64,000 nt of DNA from Actinomycetota bacterium (GCA_016700055.1 CP064997.1:1426001-1490000), one strand, 5' to 3'; shown: positions 1-8,686, counted from the first letter of the stretch. Notes: generated from the sequence alone by a model not told the origin. Program-made: numbers and translations.

Positions 1-504
1 GGCGAGTGAGCTCGCGGGCGCGGCCGGCGCCAGCTCGACGACCAGCTCGTCCACCAAGCGTCGGCAACCCTCGGCGACAACCGGGGTCACACCGACCCCG
101 GCGTCGAAGGTGGCGCCTTCCACACCCAGCACGACGAGCCTCGACGGCAGCCGATCGAGGGTGCTCCCCATCGCGATCGCCTCCGGCACGCCCATCAGGT
201 GACCGCCGCCGAGCTGGACGTCGCGCGCCCACGCCTGCTGGGCAGCCTCGACGTGGTCGATCTCGAAGCGGTGGATCGTGCCGGCGGCAGCACCAGAGCG
301 CACCGCGTCGACCAGGTAGGTCTGGTCGCGGAACGCCTGTAACAGCCGTACCGGTTCGCCGTCGAGCTCCACCAGCGTCACCGGGCACACCTCGCCCAAC
401 CGCCGGCGCAACAGCTCCACCACGAGTGGGCCGACACCGTCGTCACGCCTGTACGGCGTGCCGACGCCGATCACCACGATGCCTTGCGACACCGGTCCAC
501 TCAT
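1..504 (-). CDS. [NiFe]-hydrogenase maturation protease (C-terminus beyond window edge)
   Basis: HycI/HyaD-family endopeptidase that clips the C-terminal tail of the hydrogenase large subunit after nickel insertion. 168 residues are visible and the frame stays open at base 1. The family N-terminal pattern is present (GVGTPYRRDDGVGP, residues 13-26). Asp22, Asp66 and His102 (in GGGHLMG) sit where the Ni-sensing Glu/Asp, Asp and His of HybD/HycI are expected. The ATG overlaps the stop of hyhL as ATGA, so the protease is translationally coupled to its substrate, which carries a cleavable tail. Family is secure; the exact C-terminal end cannot be seen. Confidence 0.88.
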   Translation of the reverse strand, partial: MSGPVSQGIVVIGVGTPYRRDDGVGPLVVELLRRRLGEVCPVTLVELDGEPVRLLQAFRDQTYLVDAVRSGAAAGTIHRFEIDHVEAAQQAWARDVQLGGGHLMGVPEAIAMGSTLDRLPSRLVVLGVEGATFDAGVGVTPVVAEGCRRLVDELVVELAPAAPASSLA

Positions 505-1841
505 TCCCCCTCCCCTCCTCGTAGGTCACTTCTCCGGTCGATCCGGATGTCGAGCGCGTGCGTCGCGCACGAGATGCACGGATCGAAGTTGCGCACCGCC
601 TGCCCGCAGAGACGCTCCAGCTCGGCGTCGTCGAGGTGCAGGTGCTCCTCGACCAGGTGGTGGAGGTCGTGCTCGATCGCCGGCTGGTGCTGGGACGTCG
701 GCGGCACGATGCGCGCAGACAGGATCGTGCCCTCCGGGTCGAGCTCGTAGCGATGCCAGAGCAGCCCCCGCGGAGCCTCGCTCCACCCGCACCCGACGCC
801 GGCCCGCGGCGCCACCTCGACGGCGGCAGCTTCGGGCTGCTCGTACCCGGCGCACACGTCGAGGGCCGTCTCGCACGCATGCACGACCTCGATCGAGCGG
901 GTGACGATCGTGCGGAACGGATTCCGGTCGCCCGGTTGGGCGCCGACCTCGGCCGCCACCGCGCGCGCACGCGGCGAGAGGTGGTCGTGGTTGAGGGCGA
1001 AGCGGGCCATCGGGCCGACCACGTAGTCGCCGCCGGCCAGCATCTGGCCGTGCAGCGCGGTGGAGTGGGGCGCCTGATGTTCGGCGAAGTGCGCCTCGTA
1101 CTCGTCGGGGCCGATGTCGAGAGCCGGCACCGGGCCGCCAGTGGACACGACACGGTCGCCGAGCATCGGGTACTCGACCGGGTGGCGGAGAGCGACGAGC
1201 GCGAACTCGTCGGGAAGCTCGTGGTCGGGCATCGGCAGCGAGGCCACCCAGCGCACGATGTCTTCCGCGTCGTCGAGCGCGATCCTCAGCCGCTCGCCGA
1301 GTGCCCGCATGCCCGCTTTCGACGGCGCCTTGTAGAACCCGCCGAGGCGCACGTTCACCGGGTGCACGGCGCGGCCGCCGATCACCTCCACCAGGTCGTT
1401 GCCGAGCTGCTTCAGCGCGAGGCCCCTTTCCACCTCGGGCCGGTGGTCGGCGGCCATCGCGATGGCGCTCTCGTAACCGAGGAAGTCCGGCGCGTGCAAC
1501 AGGTGCACGTGCAGGGTGTGGCTCTCGATCCACTCGCCGCAGTACAGCGCGCTGCGCAGCGCGCGAAGTGGCGCGGGCAGCGACACGCCGCACAGTGACT
1601 CGATCGCCTGCACGGCGCTCATCTGGTATGCGACCGGGCAGATCCCACAGATGCGCGCGGTGATGTCGGGCGGCTCGGTGTAGGCGCGGCCGCGCAGGAA
1701 GCCTTCGAAGAAGCGGGGCGGCTCGAAGATGTCGAGGCGCACCTCGTGCACCTCGCCGCCGACGATCCGCACGTCGATGCCGCCCTCGCCTTCTACGCGG
1801 GCGAGCTGGCCGACGGCCAGGCGGCGCTGGGAGTGGCTCAC
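501..1841 (-). CDS. hyhL: group 3b [NiFe]-hydrogenase large subunit
   Basis: Catalytic subunit (446 aa) holding the NiFe(CN)2CO centre of a cytoplasmic bidirectional NAD(P)-linked hydrogenase. The N-terminal nickel motif RICGIC places Cys65 and Cys68; the C-terminal motif DPCISCATH supplies Cys422 and Cys425 and ends in the His after which maturation cleavage is expected. An 18-residue tail follows, so the gene encodes the unprocessed precursor. The GTG start is chosen because GGAGGAGGTG lies just upstream and the GTG overlaps the hyhS stop as GTGA. It is not a selenocysteine enzyme: both C-terminal ligands are encoded as Cys. Order with hyhB, hyhG and hyhS matches the actinobacterial Hyh (group 3b) arrangement. 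Confidence 0.93.
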   Translation of the reverse strand: MSHSQRRLAVGQLARVEGEGGIDVRIVGGEVHEVRLDIFEPPRFFEGFLRGRAYTEPPDITARICGICPVAYQMSAVQAIESLCGVSLPAPLRALRSALYCGEWIESHTLHVHLLHAPDFLGYESAIAMAADHRPEVERGLALKQLGNDLVEVIGGRAVHPVNVRLGGFYKAPSKAGMRALGERLRIALDDAEDIVRWVASLPMPDHELPDEFALVALRHPVEYPMLGDRVVSTGGPVPALDIGPDEYEAHFAEHQAPHSTALHGQMLAGGDYVVGPMARFALNHDHLSPRARAVAAEVGAQPGDRNPFRTIVTRSIEVVHACETALDVCAGYEQPEAAAVEVAPRAGVGCGWSEAPRGLLWHRYELDPEGTILSARIVPPTSQHQPAIEHDLHHLVEEHLHLDDAELERLCGQAVRNFDPCISCATHALDIRIDRRSDLRGGEGE

Positions 1842-2611
1842 GGTGACACCTCCTCCCGGTCGACCGAGGCGAACTGGGGAGCGTTCACGTTGAAGCTCGC
1901 CAACGCGCGCCGCGCGCCGTCGCTGGGCATCCCGGTCAGCTCGAACCAGCGGAGCAGCCCGTCGACGTTCGCCTGCTCGCTCGGGCCGAAGCAGCCGTAG
2001 CAGCCGCGCCGGAACGCCGGGCAGAGTGCGCCGCATCCGGCATGGGTGACCGGGCCGAGGCACGGTGTGCCGTGGGCGACGAGCACGCAGTTGTTGCCGA
2101 CCGCCTTGCACTCGACGCACACCGAGTGCGAGCTGACCGGCAGGCGACGCCCGGCGAGCAGTGCCGACAGCGCCGCGAGCAGTTGGTGCTTGGAGATCGG
2201 GCAGCCGCGCAGCTCGAAGTCGACCTTCACATGGTCGGCGATCGGCGTCGAGGTGGCGAGCGTCTCGATCCACTCCGCGCGCGGATACACGACGTGGAGA
2301 TAGTCGTCGACGTCCGCCTGGTTGCGCAATGCCTGGATGCCGCCACTTGTTGCACATGCACCGATCGTGACGAGCAGGCCGGACCGGTTGCGGATGTCGC
2401 GGATGCGGTCGGCGTCGTGTGCGGTGGTGATCGAGCCCTCGACGAGGCTGATGTCGTAGTGCGTGCGCTCCTCGGAGGGGCCGGCCTCGAGGAACATCGC
2501 GATCTCCAGTGCCTCTGCAAGCTGCAGCAGCTCGTCCTCGCAGTCGAGCAAGGTGAGCTGGCAGCCGTCGCACGAGGCGAACTTCCAGACAGCTACCGAC
2601 GGGCGGCTCAT
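1838..2611 (-). CDS. hyhS: group 3b [NiFe]-hydrogenase small subunit
   Basis: 257-aa electron-transfer subunit that carries Fe-S clusters between the NiFe site and the diaphorase subunits. The proximal-cluster motif CDGC (Cys14, Cys17) follows the usual N-terminal strand, further Cys occur in GACATSGG and in the conserved GPVTHAGCGALCP and CYGCFGP segments. There is no twin-arginine signal peptide, which agrees with a cytoplasmic group 3 enzyme rather than a membrane-bound uptake hydrogenase. ATGA overlap with the hyhG stop and GTGA overlap with hyhL show tight coupling. Confidence 0.92.
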   Translation of the reverse strand: MSRPSVAVWKFASCDGCQLTLLDCEDELLQLAEALEIAMFLEAGPSEERTHYDISLVEGSITTAHDADRIRDIRNRSGLLVTIGACATSGGIQALRNQADVDDYLHVVYPRAEWIETLATSTPIADHVKVDFELRGCPISKHQLLAALSALLAGRRLPVSSHSVCVECKAVGNNCVLVAHGTPCLGPVTHAGCGALCPAFRRGCYGCFGPSEQANVDGLLRWFELTGMPSDGARRALASFNVNAPQFASVDREEVSP

Positions 2612-3422
2612 CTCTCCCTCACCTCTACGAGCGGCGCGGCACGGTCCCAGGTGACGATCGGGCCGTCGCGGCACACGAGCAGCTCGCCGAGCTGGCAGCG
2701 CCCGCAGTGGGCGATGCCGCAGTGCATGTTCCGCTCCAGCGAGACCTGAACGCGCTCCGCCGGTATGCCGCGGTCGACGAGCGCGCGAGCAGAGAAGCGC
2801 ATCATCACCTCCGGGCCACATACGAGGGCGATCGACGCGGGCCAGTGCACGTGGGCGCGGTCGAGCAGCAGGGTCACCGGGCCGACGACGCCGGGCCAGC
2901 TGCGGTCGGCGGTGTCGACCGATGCATGCACCTCGGCGCCCCGCTCTCGCCACCCGCCGATCTCCGCGGCGAAGAGCAGTTGCTGCGCGTTACGCCCCCG
3001 ATCAGCACGACCAGGGGCAGCCCGGCGTCGAGCGCGGCCAGCACCGCCGGCCGCAGCGGGGCCAGGCCGAGGCCGCCGCCCATCACCACCACCGATCCGT
3101 CGGCGGTCATGCCAGCCGCGGAGCTCGGCAGCTCCCACGCGGTGCCGAAGGGTCCCCGCACGCCGATCACCCCGCCCGCCTCGGTGCCCGCGAGCGAGGT
3201 CGTGGTCGCCCCGGCTGCTCGCACGGTGAGCTCCACCGGGTCGACGGAGCTGACCGAGATCGGAACCTCGCCGACCCCTGGTACCCAGGCCATCAGGAAC
3301 TGCCCCATGCGCACGGGCATGAGCGGTGTACCGACGGGCTCCACACGCAGGGTGGCCGTCGCCGGCGCCGCGACCGTGCGCCGCACGACCCTGTACGGCA
3401 GGGGCAGCAGCGGCTCATGCAT
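2608..3422 (-). pseudogene. hyhG: hydrogenase gamma subunit (FAD/NAD(P)-binding), frameshifted
   Basis: Ferredoxin-reductase-like subunit of the group 3b hydrogenase, expected to bind FAD and NAD(P) and exchange hydride with the pyridine nucleotide. The reading frame from ATG 3422 encodes the FAD domain and the Gly-rich VVVMGGGLGLAPLRP segment, then runs out of frame at a C5 run on the plus strand (2995-2999). One added base restores the match: the other frame continues RNAQQLLFAAEIGGW and ends with CGPEVMM and a four-Cys [2Fe-2S] motif before EVRER. Both halves look under selection, so a sequencing indel is the likeliest cause. A true pseudogene would leave the hydrogenase without its NAD(P) arm. 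The start overlaps the upstream gene by 8 bases. Confidence 0.85.
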
Positions 3423-3873
3423 CGGTGCTCCCGTAGACGTCGAGCAACTGCAGGCGGGCGGCGGTGAGTCGCGCGGCCATCACCTGGGCGAGGCGACGCG
3501 TCAGCAGGTTGCCGACGACGGGCTCGCGGTCGAGCATCTCGCGCAGGTCCTCGGCCCGCACCGCGAGCGCCTCGACCTCTTCCACCGCCAGCACGTCGAA
3601 GTGCCAGCGATGTGGCGCGAACAGCCACGACCAGCCGATCACCTCACCCGCGTCGACCGTGTTGAGCACGGTCGTGCGGCCTCCGGGTCGGGCGGCCTCG
3701 ACCATCGCCCGGCCGCGCACGAGAGCGAACATGTGCTCCGCGACGTGGCCCTCACGCGCGATCCACGTGCCGGCCGGGAAGCGCTCGATCTCGCTCATCG
3801 CGGCGAGCGCGTCGACCGCGTCGACGTGCAGGCCGGCGAAGAAGGGATGGGACTTGATCTGGTCGCGGATCAT
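3415..3873 (-). CDS. cyclic nucleotide-binding (CNMP/CRP-fold) domain protein
   Basis: 152-aa protein made almost entirely of one cNMP-binding beta-barrel. Residues 1-30 (DQIKSHPFFAGL) match the usual helical entry; the barrel follows with FPAGTWIAREG, and DAGEVIGWSWL occupies the place of the phosphate-binding cassette. No DNA-binding winged helix follows, so it is not a CRP-type transcription factor. It sits between hyhB (ATGA overlap) and hyhG inside the hydrogenase operon, which suggests it senses a nucleotide or redox state and acts on the hydrogenase complex itself; that role is inference. Proteins of this kind occur beside group 3b hydrogenases, but I know of no defined mechanism. Confidence 0.82.
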   Translation of the reverse strand: MIRDQIKSHPFFAGLHVDAVDALAAMSEIERFPAGTWIAREGHVAEHMFALVRGRAMVEAARPGGRTTVLNTVDAGEVIGWSWLFAPHRWHFDVLAVEEVEALAVRAEDLREMLDREPVVGNLLTRRLAQVMAARLTAARLQLLDVYGSTDA

Positions 3874-5045
3874 CGCCGGCCTCCTTCGACGTCGGCCGCC
3901 CCGGACGGCGCACGGCTCGGTGCCGGTTCGGCGAGGGCGCCAGCCTCGATCGTGATGTCGATCCCGACGGGGCACCAGGTGATGCAGCGCCCACACCCGA
4001 CGCAGCCGCTCACCCCGAACTGGTCCCACCACGTGCCGAGCTTGTGGGTTAGCCACTGCCGGTAGCGCGAACGCGTTCCGGCGTGGACGACGCCCTCGCC
4101 GAGCTTGGAATGATCCGCCTGGAAGCACGACGCCCACTCGTGTGTGCGCACCACCTCGTGGGGAGCCACGCCCCCTCCGGGAGCGGTGTGGTCTGCATGG
4201 GAACCGCAGAAGCAGGTCGGGCAGACGAGGGTGCAGTTGCCACACGCCAGGCAGCGCTGGGCGACGTCGTCCCACCGGGGGTGCTCCAGCGCGGCCGCGA
4301 GCACGGTCGGCAGGTGGGCGTCCGGGAACGCGCGGCCCATCCGGCCGGCGGCCTCGGCGGCCCGGCGGTCGGTGTCGGCGACCTCCGCGGGCGACGACGG
4401 TTGCCCGCCGAGCGCGCCGAGCAGCGCGGCGCCGCGGTCTGTGCCGGCCACGGCGACGAAGCCTCGACCGCCGGCGAGCTCGGAGAAGCGGGCGTCGTAA
4501 CCGTGCTCGGGACGCGGCCCGCCGCCGGCCGACACGCACGCGCAGGTGCCGCCCGGTTCGGCGCAGTCGACGGCGAGCACGAACAGCCCGTTGCGCCGGG
4601 CGGCGTAGCGGGGGTCGGGATGATCGGCGTCGAGGAAGACGAGGTCGAGCACGTGGATGGCCTGCAGCTCGCATGCGCGGGCACCGACGATGGCGAGCGG
4701 GCGCTCGTGCGCGCGCGGCGGCGCGACCGTCCAGCCCTCAGCGGTGAGCGTCGCCCGAAAGACCTCGTCCGAGGACGGGTAGAGGAACTGCTTCCACGAG
4801 TCGGCACCGGGTACCCAGGCGAAGGCGGCGTCGTCGTCACGGCGGACGAGGCGCGCCCGGCCGGGAGACTGCTCCAGCTGCCAACCCCGGGGCGCGTCCC
4901 AGGTGTCGTCGAGGTCGCGGTAGCGGACCGCGTCGTCTTCGACCACGGGTCCGAGCGCGCGGTAGCCCTCTGCACGTAGCCACCGCACGGCGTCTCCGAC
5001 GGCGGCAGGACCAAGCGTCACTGCGACCCCCATGGACCCGATCAT
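3870..5045 (-). CDS. hyhB: hydrogenase beta subunit, 4Fe-4S ferredoxin-type
   Basis: 391-aa iron-sulfur subunit, homologous to the beta subunit of sulfhydrogenase. The last third holds two classical 4Fe-4S motifs, CLACGNCTLVCPTC and CVGCGRCITWCPVG, separated by about 75 residues, which relay electrons between hyhS and hyhG. The N-terminal 250 residues match the family's own domain and include the GARACELQAIHVLD segment. First gene of the operon. ATG 5045 is used; an in-frame ATG at 5033 (MGVAVTLGP) is an equally plausible start because neither has a strong ribosome binding site. Confidence 0.9.
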   Translation of the reverse strand: MIGSMGVAVTLGPAAVGDAVRWLRAEGYRALGPVVEDDAVRYRDLDDTWDAPRGWQLEQSPGRARLVRRDDDAAFAWVPGADSWKQFLYPSSDEVFRATLTAEGWTVAPPRAHERPLAIVGARACELQAIHVLDLVFLDADHPDPRYAARRNGLFVLAVDCAEPGGTCACVSAGGGPRPEHGYDARFSELAGGRGFVAVAGTDRGAALLGALGGQPSSPAEVADTDRRAAEAAGRMGRAFPDAHLPTVLAAALEHPRWDDVAQRCLACGNCTLVCPTCFCGSHADHTAPGGGVAPHEVVRTHEWASCFQADHSKLGEGVVHAGTRSRYRQWLTHKLGTWWDQFGVSGCVGCGRCITWCPVGIDITIEAGALAEPAPSRAPSGAADVEGGRR

Positions 5046-5150
5046 GCAGGAACGAGGGATCCCTGGGCAGGGGCGAAATCCCCCTCGCCGGCGGGTCGAT
5101 GGGCGCCGGCCGCGACGAGTCCCCGCCGCGCCGAATCGAGCGCCCTCCCC

Positions 5151-5202
5151 GCGAAGTGCGATATCTCAAGACAGACGGGTGCTCTGACATATCGCACTTC
5201 GC
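5151..5202. repeat. hairpin element copy 1 (14-bp perfect inverted repeat)
   Basis: GCGAAGTGCGATAT at 5151-5164 is repeated exactly as its reverse complement at 5189-5202 around a 24-base loop. The loop starts CTCAAGACAGACGGGTG. A second copy lies 20 bases further on with the same arm core, loop length and loop motif. It lies between hyhB and the divergently unrelated esterase gene, about 105 bases upstream of the hyhB start. Confidence 0.85.
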
Positions 5203-5222
5203 GCGTCCCGAGCGGCCCTGAC

Positions 5223-5276
5223 CCGGAAGTGCGATATCTCGAGACAGACGGGTGTCACCACATATCGCACTTCCGG
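5223..5276. repeat. hairpin element copy 2 (15-bp perfect inverted repeat)
   Basis: CCGGAAGTGCGATAT at 5223-5237 pairs with 5262-5276 around a 24-base loop beginning CTCGAGACAGACGGGTG. The arms share AAGTGCGATAT with copy 1; only the outer bases of the stem differ and they changed on both sides so that pairing is kept. Conserved loop plus compensatory change suggests selection on a folded or palindromic structure. Confidence 0.85.
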
Positions 5277-5314
5277 CGACCGCACACGTGGCTCGCCGCC
5301 GGGGCGACGTCGGG

Positions 5315-6523
5315 TCAGGAGACGCGAGCGGCGCGCACGGCCTCGAGGAAGGCCTCGACCGCGCGCACCATGACCAGGCTGCGGCGGGTCACCAGCACGT
5401 CGAACGCGTGCTGTGCGTAGGGCACCTCGGCATAGGCCACGGTCGAGGTCGACAGTGCACGCAGGTCCTCCACGAACCGACGGGCCTCCTCGACCCAGAC
5501 GAGGGTGTCCTGGCTCCCTTGGATGACGAAGAACGGCGGCGCGTCGATGCACACATGGGACAGCGGCGAGGCCGCGCTCCAGCCGTCCTCGTCGTCGAGG
5601 CGGGTGGTCTTCATCACGTACTTGTTCAGCATGCGCTCGTACTGGCCGAGGCGCAGACCGTAACGGTCGAGGAAGTCGTACACGCCGTAGACCGGCACGC
5701 AGGCCTGCACCGCGGTGTCGGCGTGCTCGAAGCCCGGCTGGAAGCGCGGGTTGTTGGCGGTGAGCCCGACGAGCGCCGCCAGGTGGCCTCCCGCCGAGCC
5801 GCCGGTGACGACGACGAACGAAGCGTCGCCGCCGTGCTCGGCGATGTGCTCACGCACCCAGGCGAGGGCGCGCTTCACGTCCACCAGGTGGTCAGGGAAG
5901 GTCGCCCGCGGCGACAGCCGGTAGTTGGGGGCGACGCACACCCACCCGTTCCGCGCGAGGTGGCGCATCAGCGGCTGGCCCTGCTGGTGCTTGTTGCCGA
6001 TCATCCAACCTCCGCCGTGGATCTGCAGAAGCACGGGGCAGCCAGTGCGGCCGTCGGCGGGCTTCAGCACGTCGAGGCGGTGCCGCTTCTCGTCGCCGTA
6101 CGCGATGTTCTCCACGATCTCGACCCCCGCCCGGCTCGGCACGAACGGGTTGACCAGGGAACGCAGCGGGATCGGCGCCGCGGCGACGGACGCCCGCCCG
6201 GTGCCGATGCCCACACCGGCGAGCGCGGCGTCGAACGCCGGCCCCGCGGCACGCTGACGGCGCGCGAGCACCACCAGCCCCACCCACGACAGCACCATCG
6301 CCACCAGCCCGACGATCCCCGCCGTGGCGTCGAGGGCACCCAGCGCGACGAGCAACGCCGTGACGCCCACCTGTAGCACCAGGTGGAACACGGCGAGGTC
6401 GCCGGTGAGCCAGGCGACCATGAACGTGAGCGGCATCAACGGATACGGGTGCCTGGGGCTCGTCAGCCCGAGCACCGTCGCCACGAGCGCCGCTATGCCG
6501 AGGATCGCGAGCAGCAATGCCAT
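5315..6523 (-). CDS. membrane-anchored alpha/beta hydrolase (esterase/lipase, HSL-like)
   Basis: 402-aa enzyme. Residues 1-90 contain three hydrophobic segments that should anchor it in the membrane. The hydrolase domain follows with the oxyanion motif HGGGW, the nucleophile elbow GGSAGG, an acid residue in GSQDTLVW and a catalytic His in AQHAFD. These are the marks of the hormone-sensitive-lipase/carboxylesterase group. The substrate is unknown, but the divergent neighbour is a WS/DGAT acyltransferase, so turnover of neutral lipid esters is a reasonable guess. Confidence 0.85.
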   Translation of the reverse strand: MALLLAILGIAALVATVLGLTSPRHPYPLMPLTFMVAWLTGDLAVFHLVLQVGVTALLVALGALDATAGIVGLVAMVLSWVGLVVLARRQRAAGPAFDAALAGVGIGTGRASVAAAPIPLRSLVNPFVPSRAGVEIVENIAYGDEKRHRLDVLKPADGRTGCPVLLQIHGGGWMIGNKHQQGQPLMRHLARNGWVCVAPNYRLSPRATFPDHLVDVKRALAWVREHIAEHGGDASFVVVTGGSAGGHLAALVGLTANNPRFQPGFEHADTAVQACVPVYGVYDFLDRYGLRLGQYERMLNKYVMKTTRLDDEDGWSAASPLSHVCIDAPPFFVIQGSQDTLVWVEEARRFVEDLRALSTSTVAYAEVPYAQHAFDVLVTRRSLVMVRAVEAFLEAVRAARVS

Positions 6524-6592
6524 TGGTCCCTCCCGGGGGCCGATTCAGAGGACGTACGGTTATCACCCTAGGGAAGTGCATGGGGGATCTGC

Positions 6593-8008
6593 ATGAGACG
6601 AATGTCAAGCCAGGACGCGGCCTTCCTCTACGCCGAGACGCCGACGTGGCACATGCACGTCGGCGCACTCTCCGTGGTCGATCCCTCGGCCGGCGACGGC
6701 AAGTTCTCCTTCGAGCTGCTGCGTGAGCTCACCATCGAGCGCTTGCCGTCGATCCCCCAGTTCCGCTGGAAGCTCGTCGACGTGCCGCTCGGCATCGACC
6801 GCCCGGGCTGGATCGAGGCCGGCGACATCGACCCCGAATACCACATCCGCCGGGCCACCGTTCCCCCGCCGGGCGACGAGGCCGCGTTCGACCAACTCGT
6901 CGCGGACATCTTGTCGACCAAGCTCGACCGCAGCCGGCCGCTCTGGGAGATCCACGTCATCGACGGCCTGGCCAGCGGCATGGCCGGGGTGGTCACGAAG
7001 ATGCACCACTCCCTCATCGACGGGGTGTCCGGGTCGGGCTTGACAGAGGTGCTGCTCGACATGGACGCCGTGCCCCGCCCGGCACCGGAGGTCGAGCTCG
7101 ACCTGATCAGCGCGGAGGTGCCGAACCAGACGGCGCTCTTCGCCGAAGGACTCGTGCGCACCACGCTCGCCACGCCGGTGCGCATCGCCCGCTTCTCGGC
7201 ACAGACGATCCGCCAGATGGTCGGTGCTGTCGAGCGGTTGCGACAGGGCGCGCGGCCGGCGCTGCCCTACTCGGCGCCGGCCACCCCGCTGAACGGCGAG
7301 TTCACCGCGCGGCGCCAGCTCGGGCGGGTGACGGTGTCGATGCAGACCATCCAGCAGGTGAAGCGGGCGCTCGGCGAACGCCTCGACGGCGTCAAGATGA
7401 ACGACGTGGTGCTCGGCATCGTCGCCGGCTCGCTGCGTGAGTACCTGGCAGCGGCCGATGCGCTGCCCGACGTCCCGCTCGTCGTGCAGGTGCCGGTGTC
7501 GTTGCGGGTGAAGGGCGATCTCGACGTCGGCTCCAAGGTGGGCTCGATGTTCGCGCACCTGCCGACGCACCTCGACGACCCCATCGAGCGGGTGGAAGCG
7601 ATCGTCGAGAGCACCCGTGCCGGCAAGGAGATGCAGAAGATGTTCGCCGAGCACCGACAGATGGGCGTCACCGAGACGATGAGCCCCGGCATGCTCGGGT
7701 TCGTCGCCCACCTGTTCACCTCACTGCACATGGAGCGCACGCCGGCCTCGGTCAACCTGGTCGTCTCCAACGTGCCCGGCCCGCCGATCCCGCTCTACAT
7801 GGCCGGAGCGGCGCTGGTCGGGATGTTCCCCCTGGGGCCGCTGCTGCTCGGGATGGGCCTCAACATCAGCGTGTTCAGCCATGGCGACCAGGTGGACATC
7901 GGCTGCCTCACCTGCCCCGACCTCGTCCAGGAGCCGGACCGCATCGCGCAAGGGATGACTACCGCTCTCGACGAGCTCGCGCTGGCCCTCGGAATCGAAC
8001 CCGGCTAG
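6593..8008 (+). CDS. wax ester synthase/diacylglycerol acyltransferase (WS/DGAT)
   Basis: 471-aa acyltransferase that esterifies fatty alcohols or diacylglycerol with acyl-CoA for storage lipid. The catalytic HHxxxDG motif reads HHSLIDG; the family motifs PLWE and NVPGPP are also present, and the length fits the family. ATG 6593 is used because GGGGGA lies seven bases upstream; ATG 6602 (MSSQDAAFLY) is an in-frame alternative that starts exactly where many family members do. Single gene, divergent from the esterase. Confidence 0.92.
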   Translation: MRRMSSQDAAFLYAETPTWHMHVGALSVVDPSAGDGKFSFELLRELTIERLPSIPQFRWKLVDVPLGIDRPGWIEAGDIDPEYHIRRATVPPPGDEAAFDQLVADILSTKLDRSRPLWEIHVIDGLASGMAGVVTKMHHSLIDGVSGSGLTEVLLDMDAVPRPAPEVELDLISAEVPNQTALFAEGLVRTTLATPVRIARFSAQTIRQMVGAVERLRQGARPALPYSAPATPLNGEFTARRQLGRVTVSMQTIQQVKRALGERLDGVKMNDVVLGIVAGSLREYLAAADALPDVPLVVQVPVSLRVKGDLDVGSKVGSMFAHLPTHLDDPIERVEAIVESTRAGKEMQKMFAEHRQMGVTETMSPGMLGFVAHLFTSLHMERTPASVNLVVSNVPGPPIPLYMAGAALVGMFPLGPLLLGMGLNISVFSHGDQVDIGCLTCPDLVQEPDRIAQGMTTALDELALALGIEPG

Positions 8009-8012
8009 GCGC

Positions 8013-8663
8013 TCAGGTGGACCAGTCCCACCTGGCGAGCTGAGCGACGCCTTCGTCGCCGGGCACCACCGCGAGGATCCCCTCGGCGCCGGCGGCGACG
8101 TCCGGGCACGCCGGGTCGAGCTCGCCGTCGGCGGGCGCCAGCAGCACCGCCTGGTCGAGGCCCTCTGCATCGAGGCGGGCCACCACCCGGTTGCCGTCGT
8201 CACGCTCGAACGCGACGACGACGCTGCCGCCGATCACCGAGACGAGCGCATACGGCTCCTGCGCACCGGGCTCCGGGCCGGCAGGCGGGGTGACGAGCCA
8301 CGTCAGGCCGCTGGCGGCCTGAATCCGCACCACGTCCCCTTCCACCGCGGCCGTGATCTCGTCGCCCGCGGGCGCGAGCGGCACCCCGAGTGCTTCGGCG
8401 GCAGTCGCCGCGCAGTTGCCCGCGTCGGCGGGAACGGCGCCGAGCAGCTCGTCGTAGTCCTCTTCGAAGACGGCGAGCACGGCGAGGTCGACCTCGGCGG
8501 GACCCTCCTCGCCCGGCACGAGCAGGCCGGGCTGCGTCGAGGTCGGGGCGGTGTCGGCATCACCGGCGTCGTCGCCCCCGCAGGCCGGCAGGGCGGCCAG
8601 CGCGGCGGTTCCGGCGAACACGAGGCACGAGCGGGTGAAAGTAAGGCTTGGCATGGCGGCCAA
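8013..8663 (-). CDS. putative lipoprotein of unknown function
   Basis: 216-aa protein with a signal peptide and lipobox LPAC (Cys near residue 28), followed by an acidic Gly/Asp/Thr linker, so it should be lipid-anchored on the outer face of the membrane. The remainder has two Cys (NCAATAAEAL and DPACPDV) that could form a disulfide. I recognise no domain. In-frame ATG 8654 (MPSLTF) is an alternative start. Convergent with the WS/DGAT gene, four bases apart. Confidence 0.8.
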   Translation of the reverse strand: MAAMPSLTFTRSCLVFAGTAALAALPACGGDDAGDADTAPTSTQPGLLVPGEEGPAEVDLAVLAVFEEDYDELLGAVPADAGNCAATAAEALGVPLAPAGDEITAAVEGDVVRIQAASGLTWLVTPPAGPEPGAQEPYALVSVIGGSVVVAFERDDGNRVVARLDAEGLDQAVLLAPADGELDPACPDVAAGAEGILAVVPGDEGVAQLARWDWST

Positions 8664-8686
8664 CAGTCAACCACCGGCGGGGCCCC

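Noticed and set aside
6..524. 172-codon plus-strand frame at the left edge, Arg/Pro-rich
   Set aside because: Antisense of the hydrogenase maturation protease, whose catalytic residues are recognisable.
501..1841. Possibility that the hydrogenase is a [NiFeSe] enzyme, given the tRNA-Sec in the window
   Set aside because: All four nickel-binding residues are encoded as Cys (RICGIC and DPCISC); no in-frame TGA occurs.
2995..2999. Programmed ribosomal frameshifting in hyhG
   Set aside because: No convincing slippery heptamer or stimulatory structure was seen and three other genes show the same kind of homopolymer indel, which favours sequencing error.
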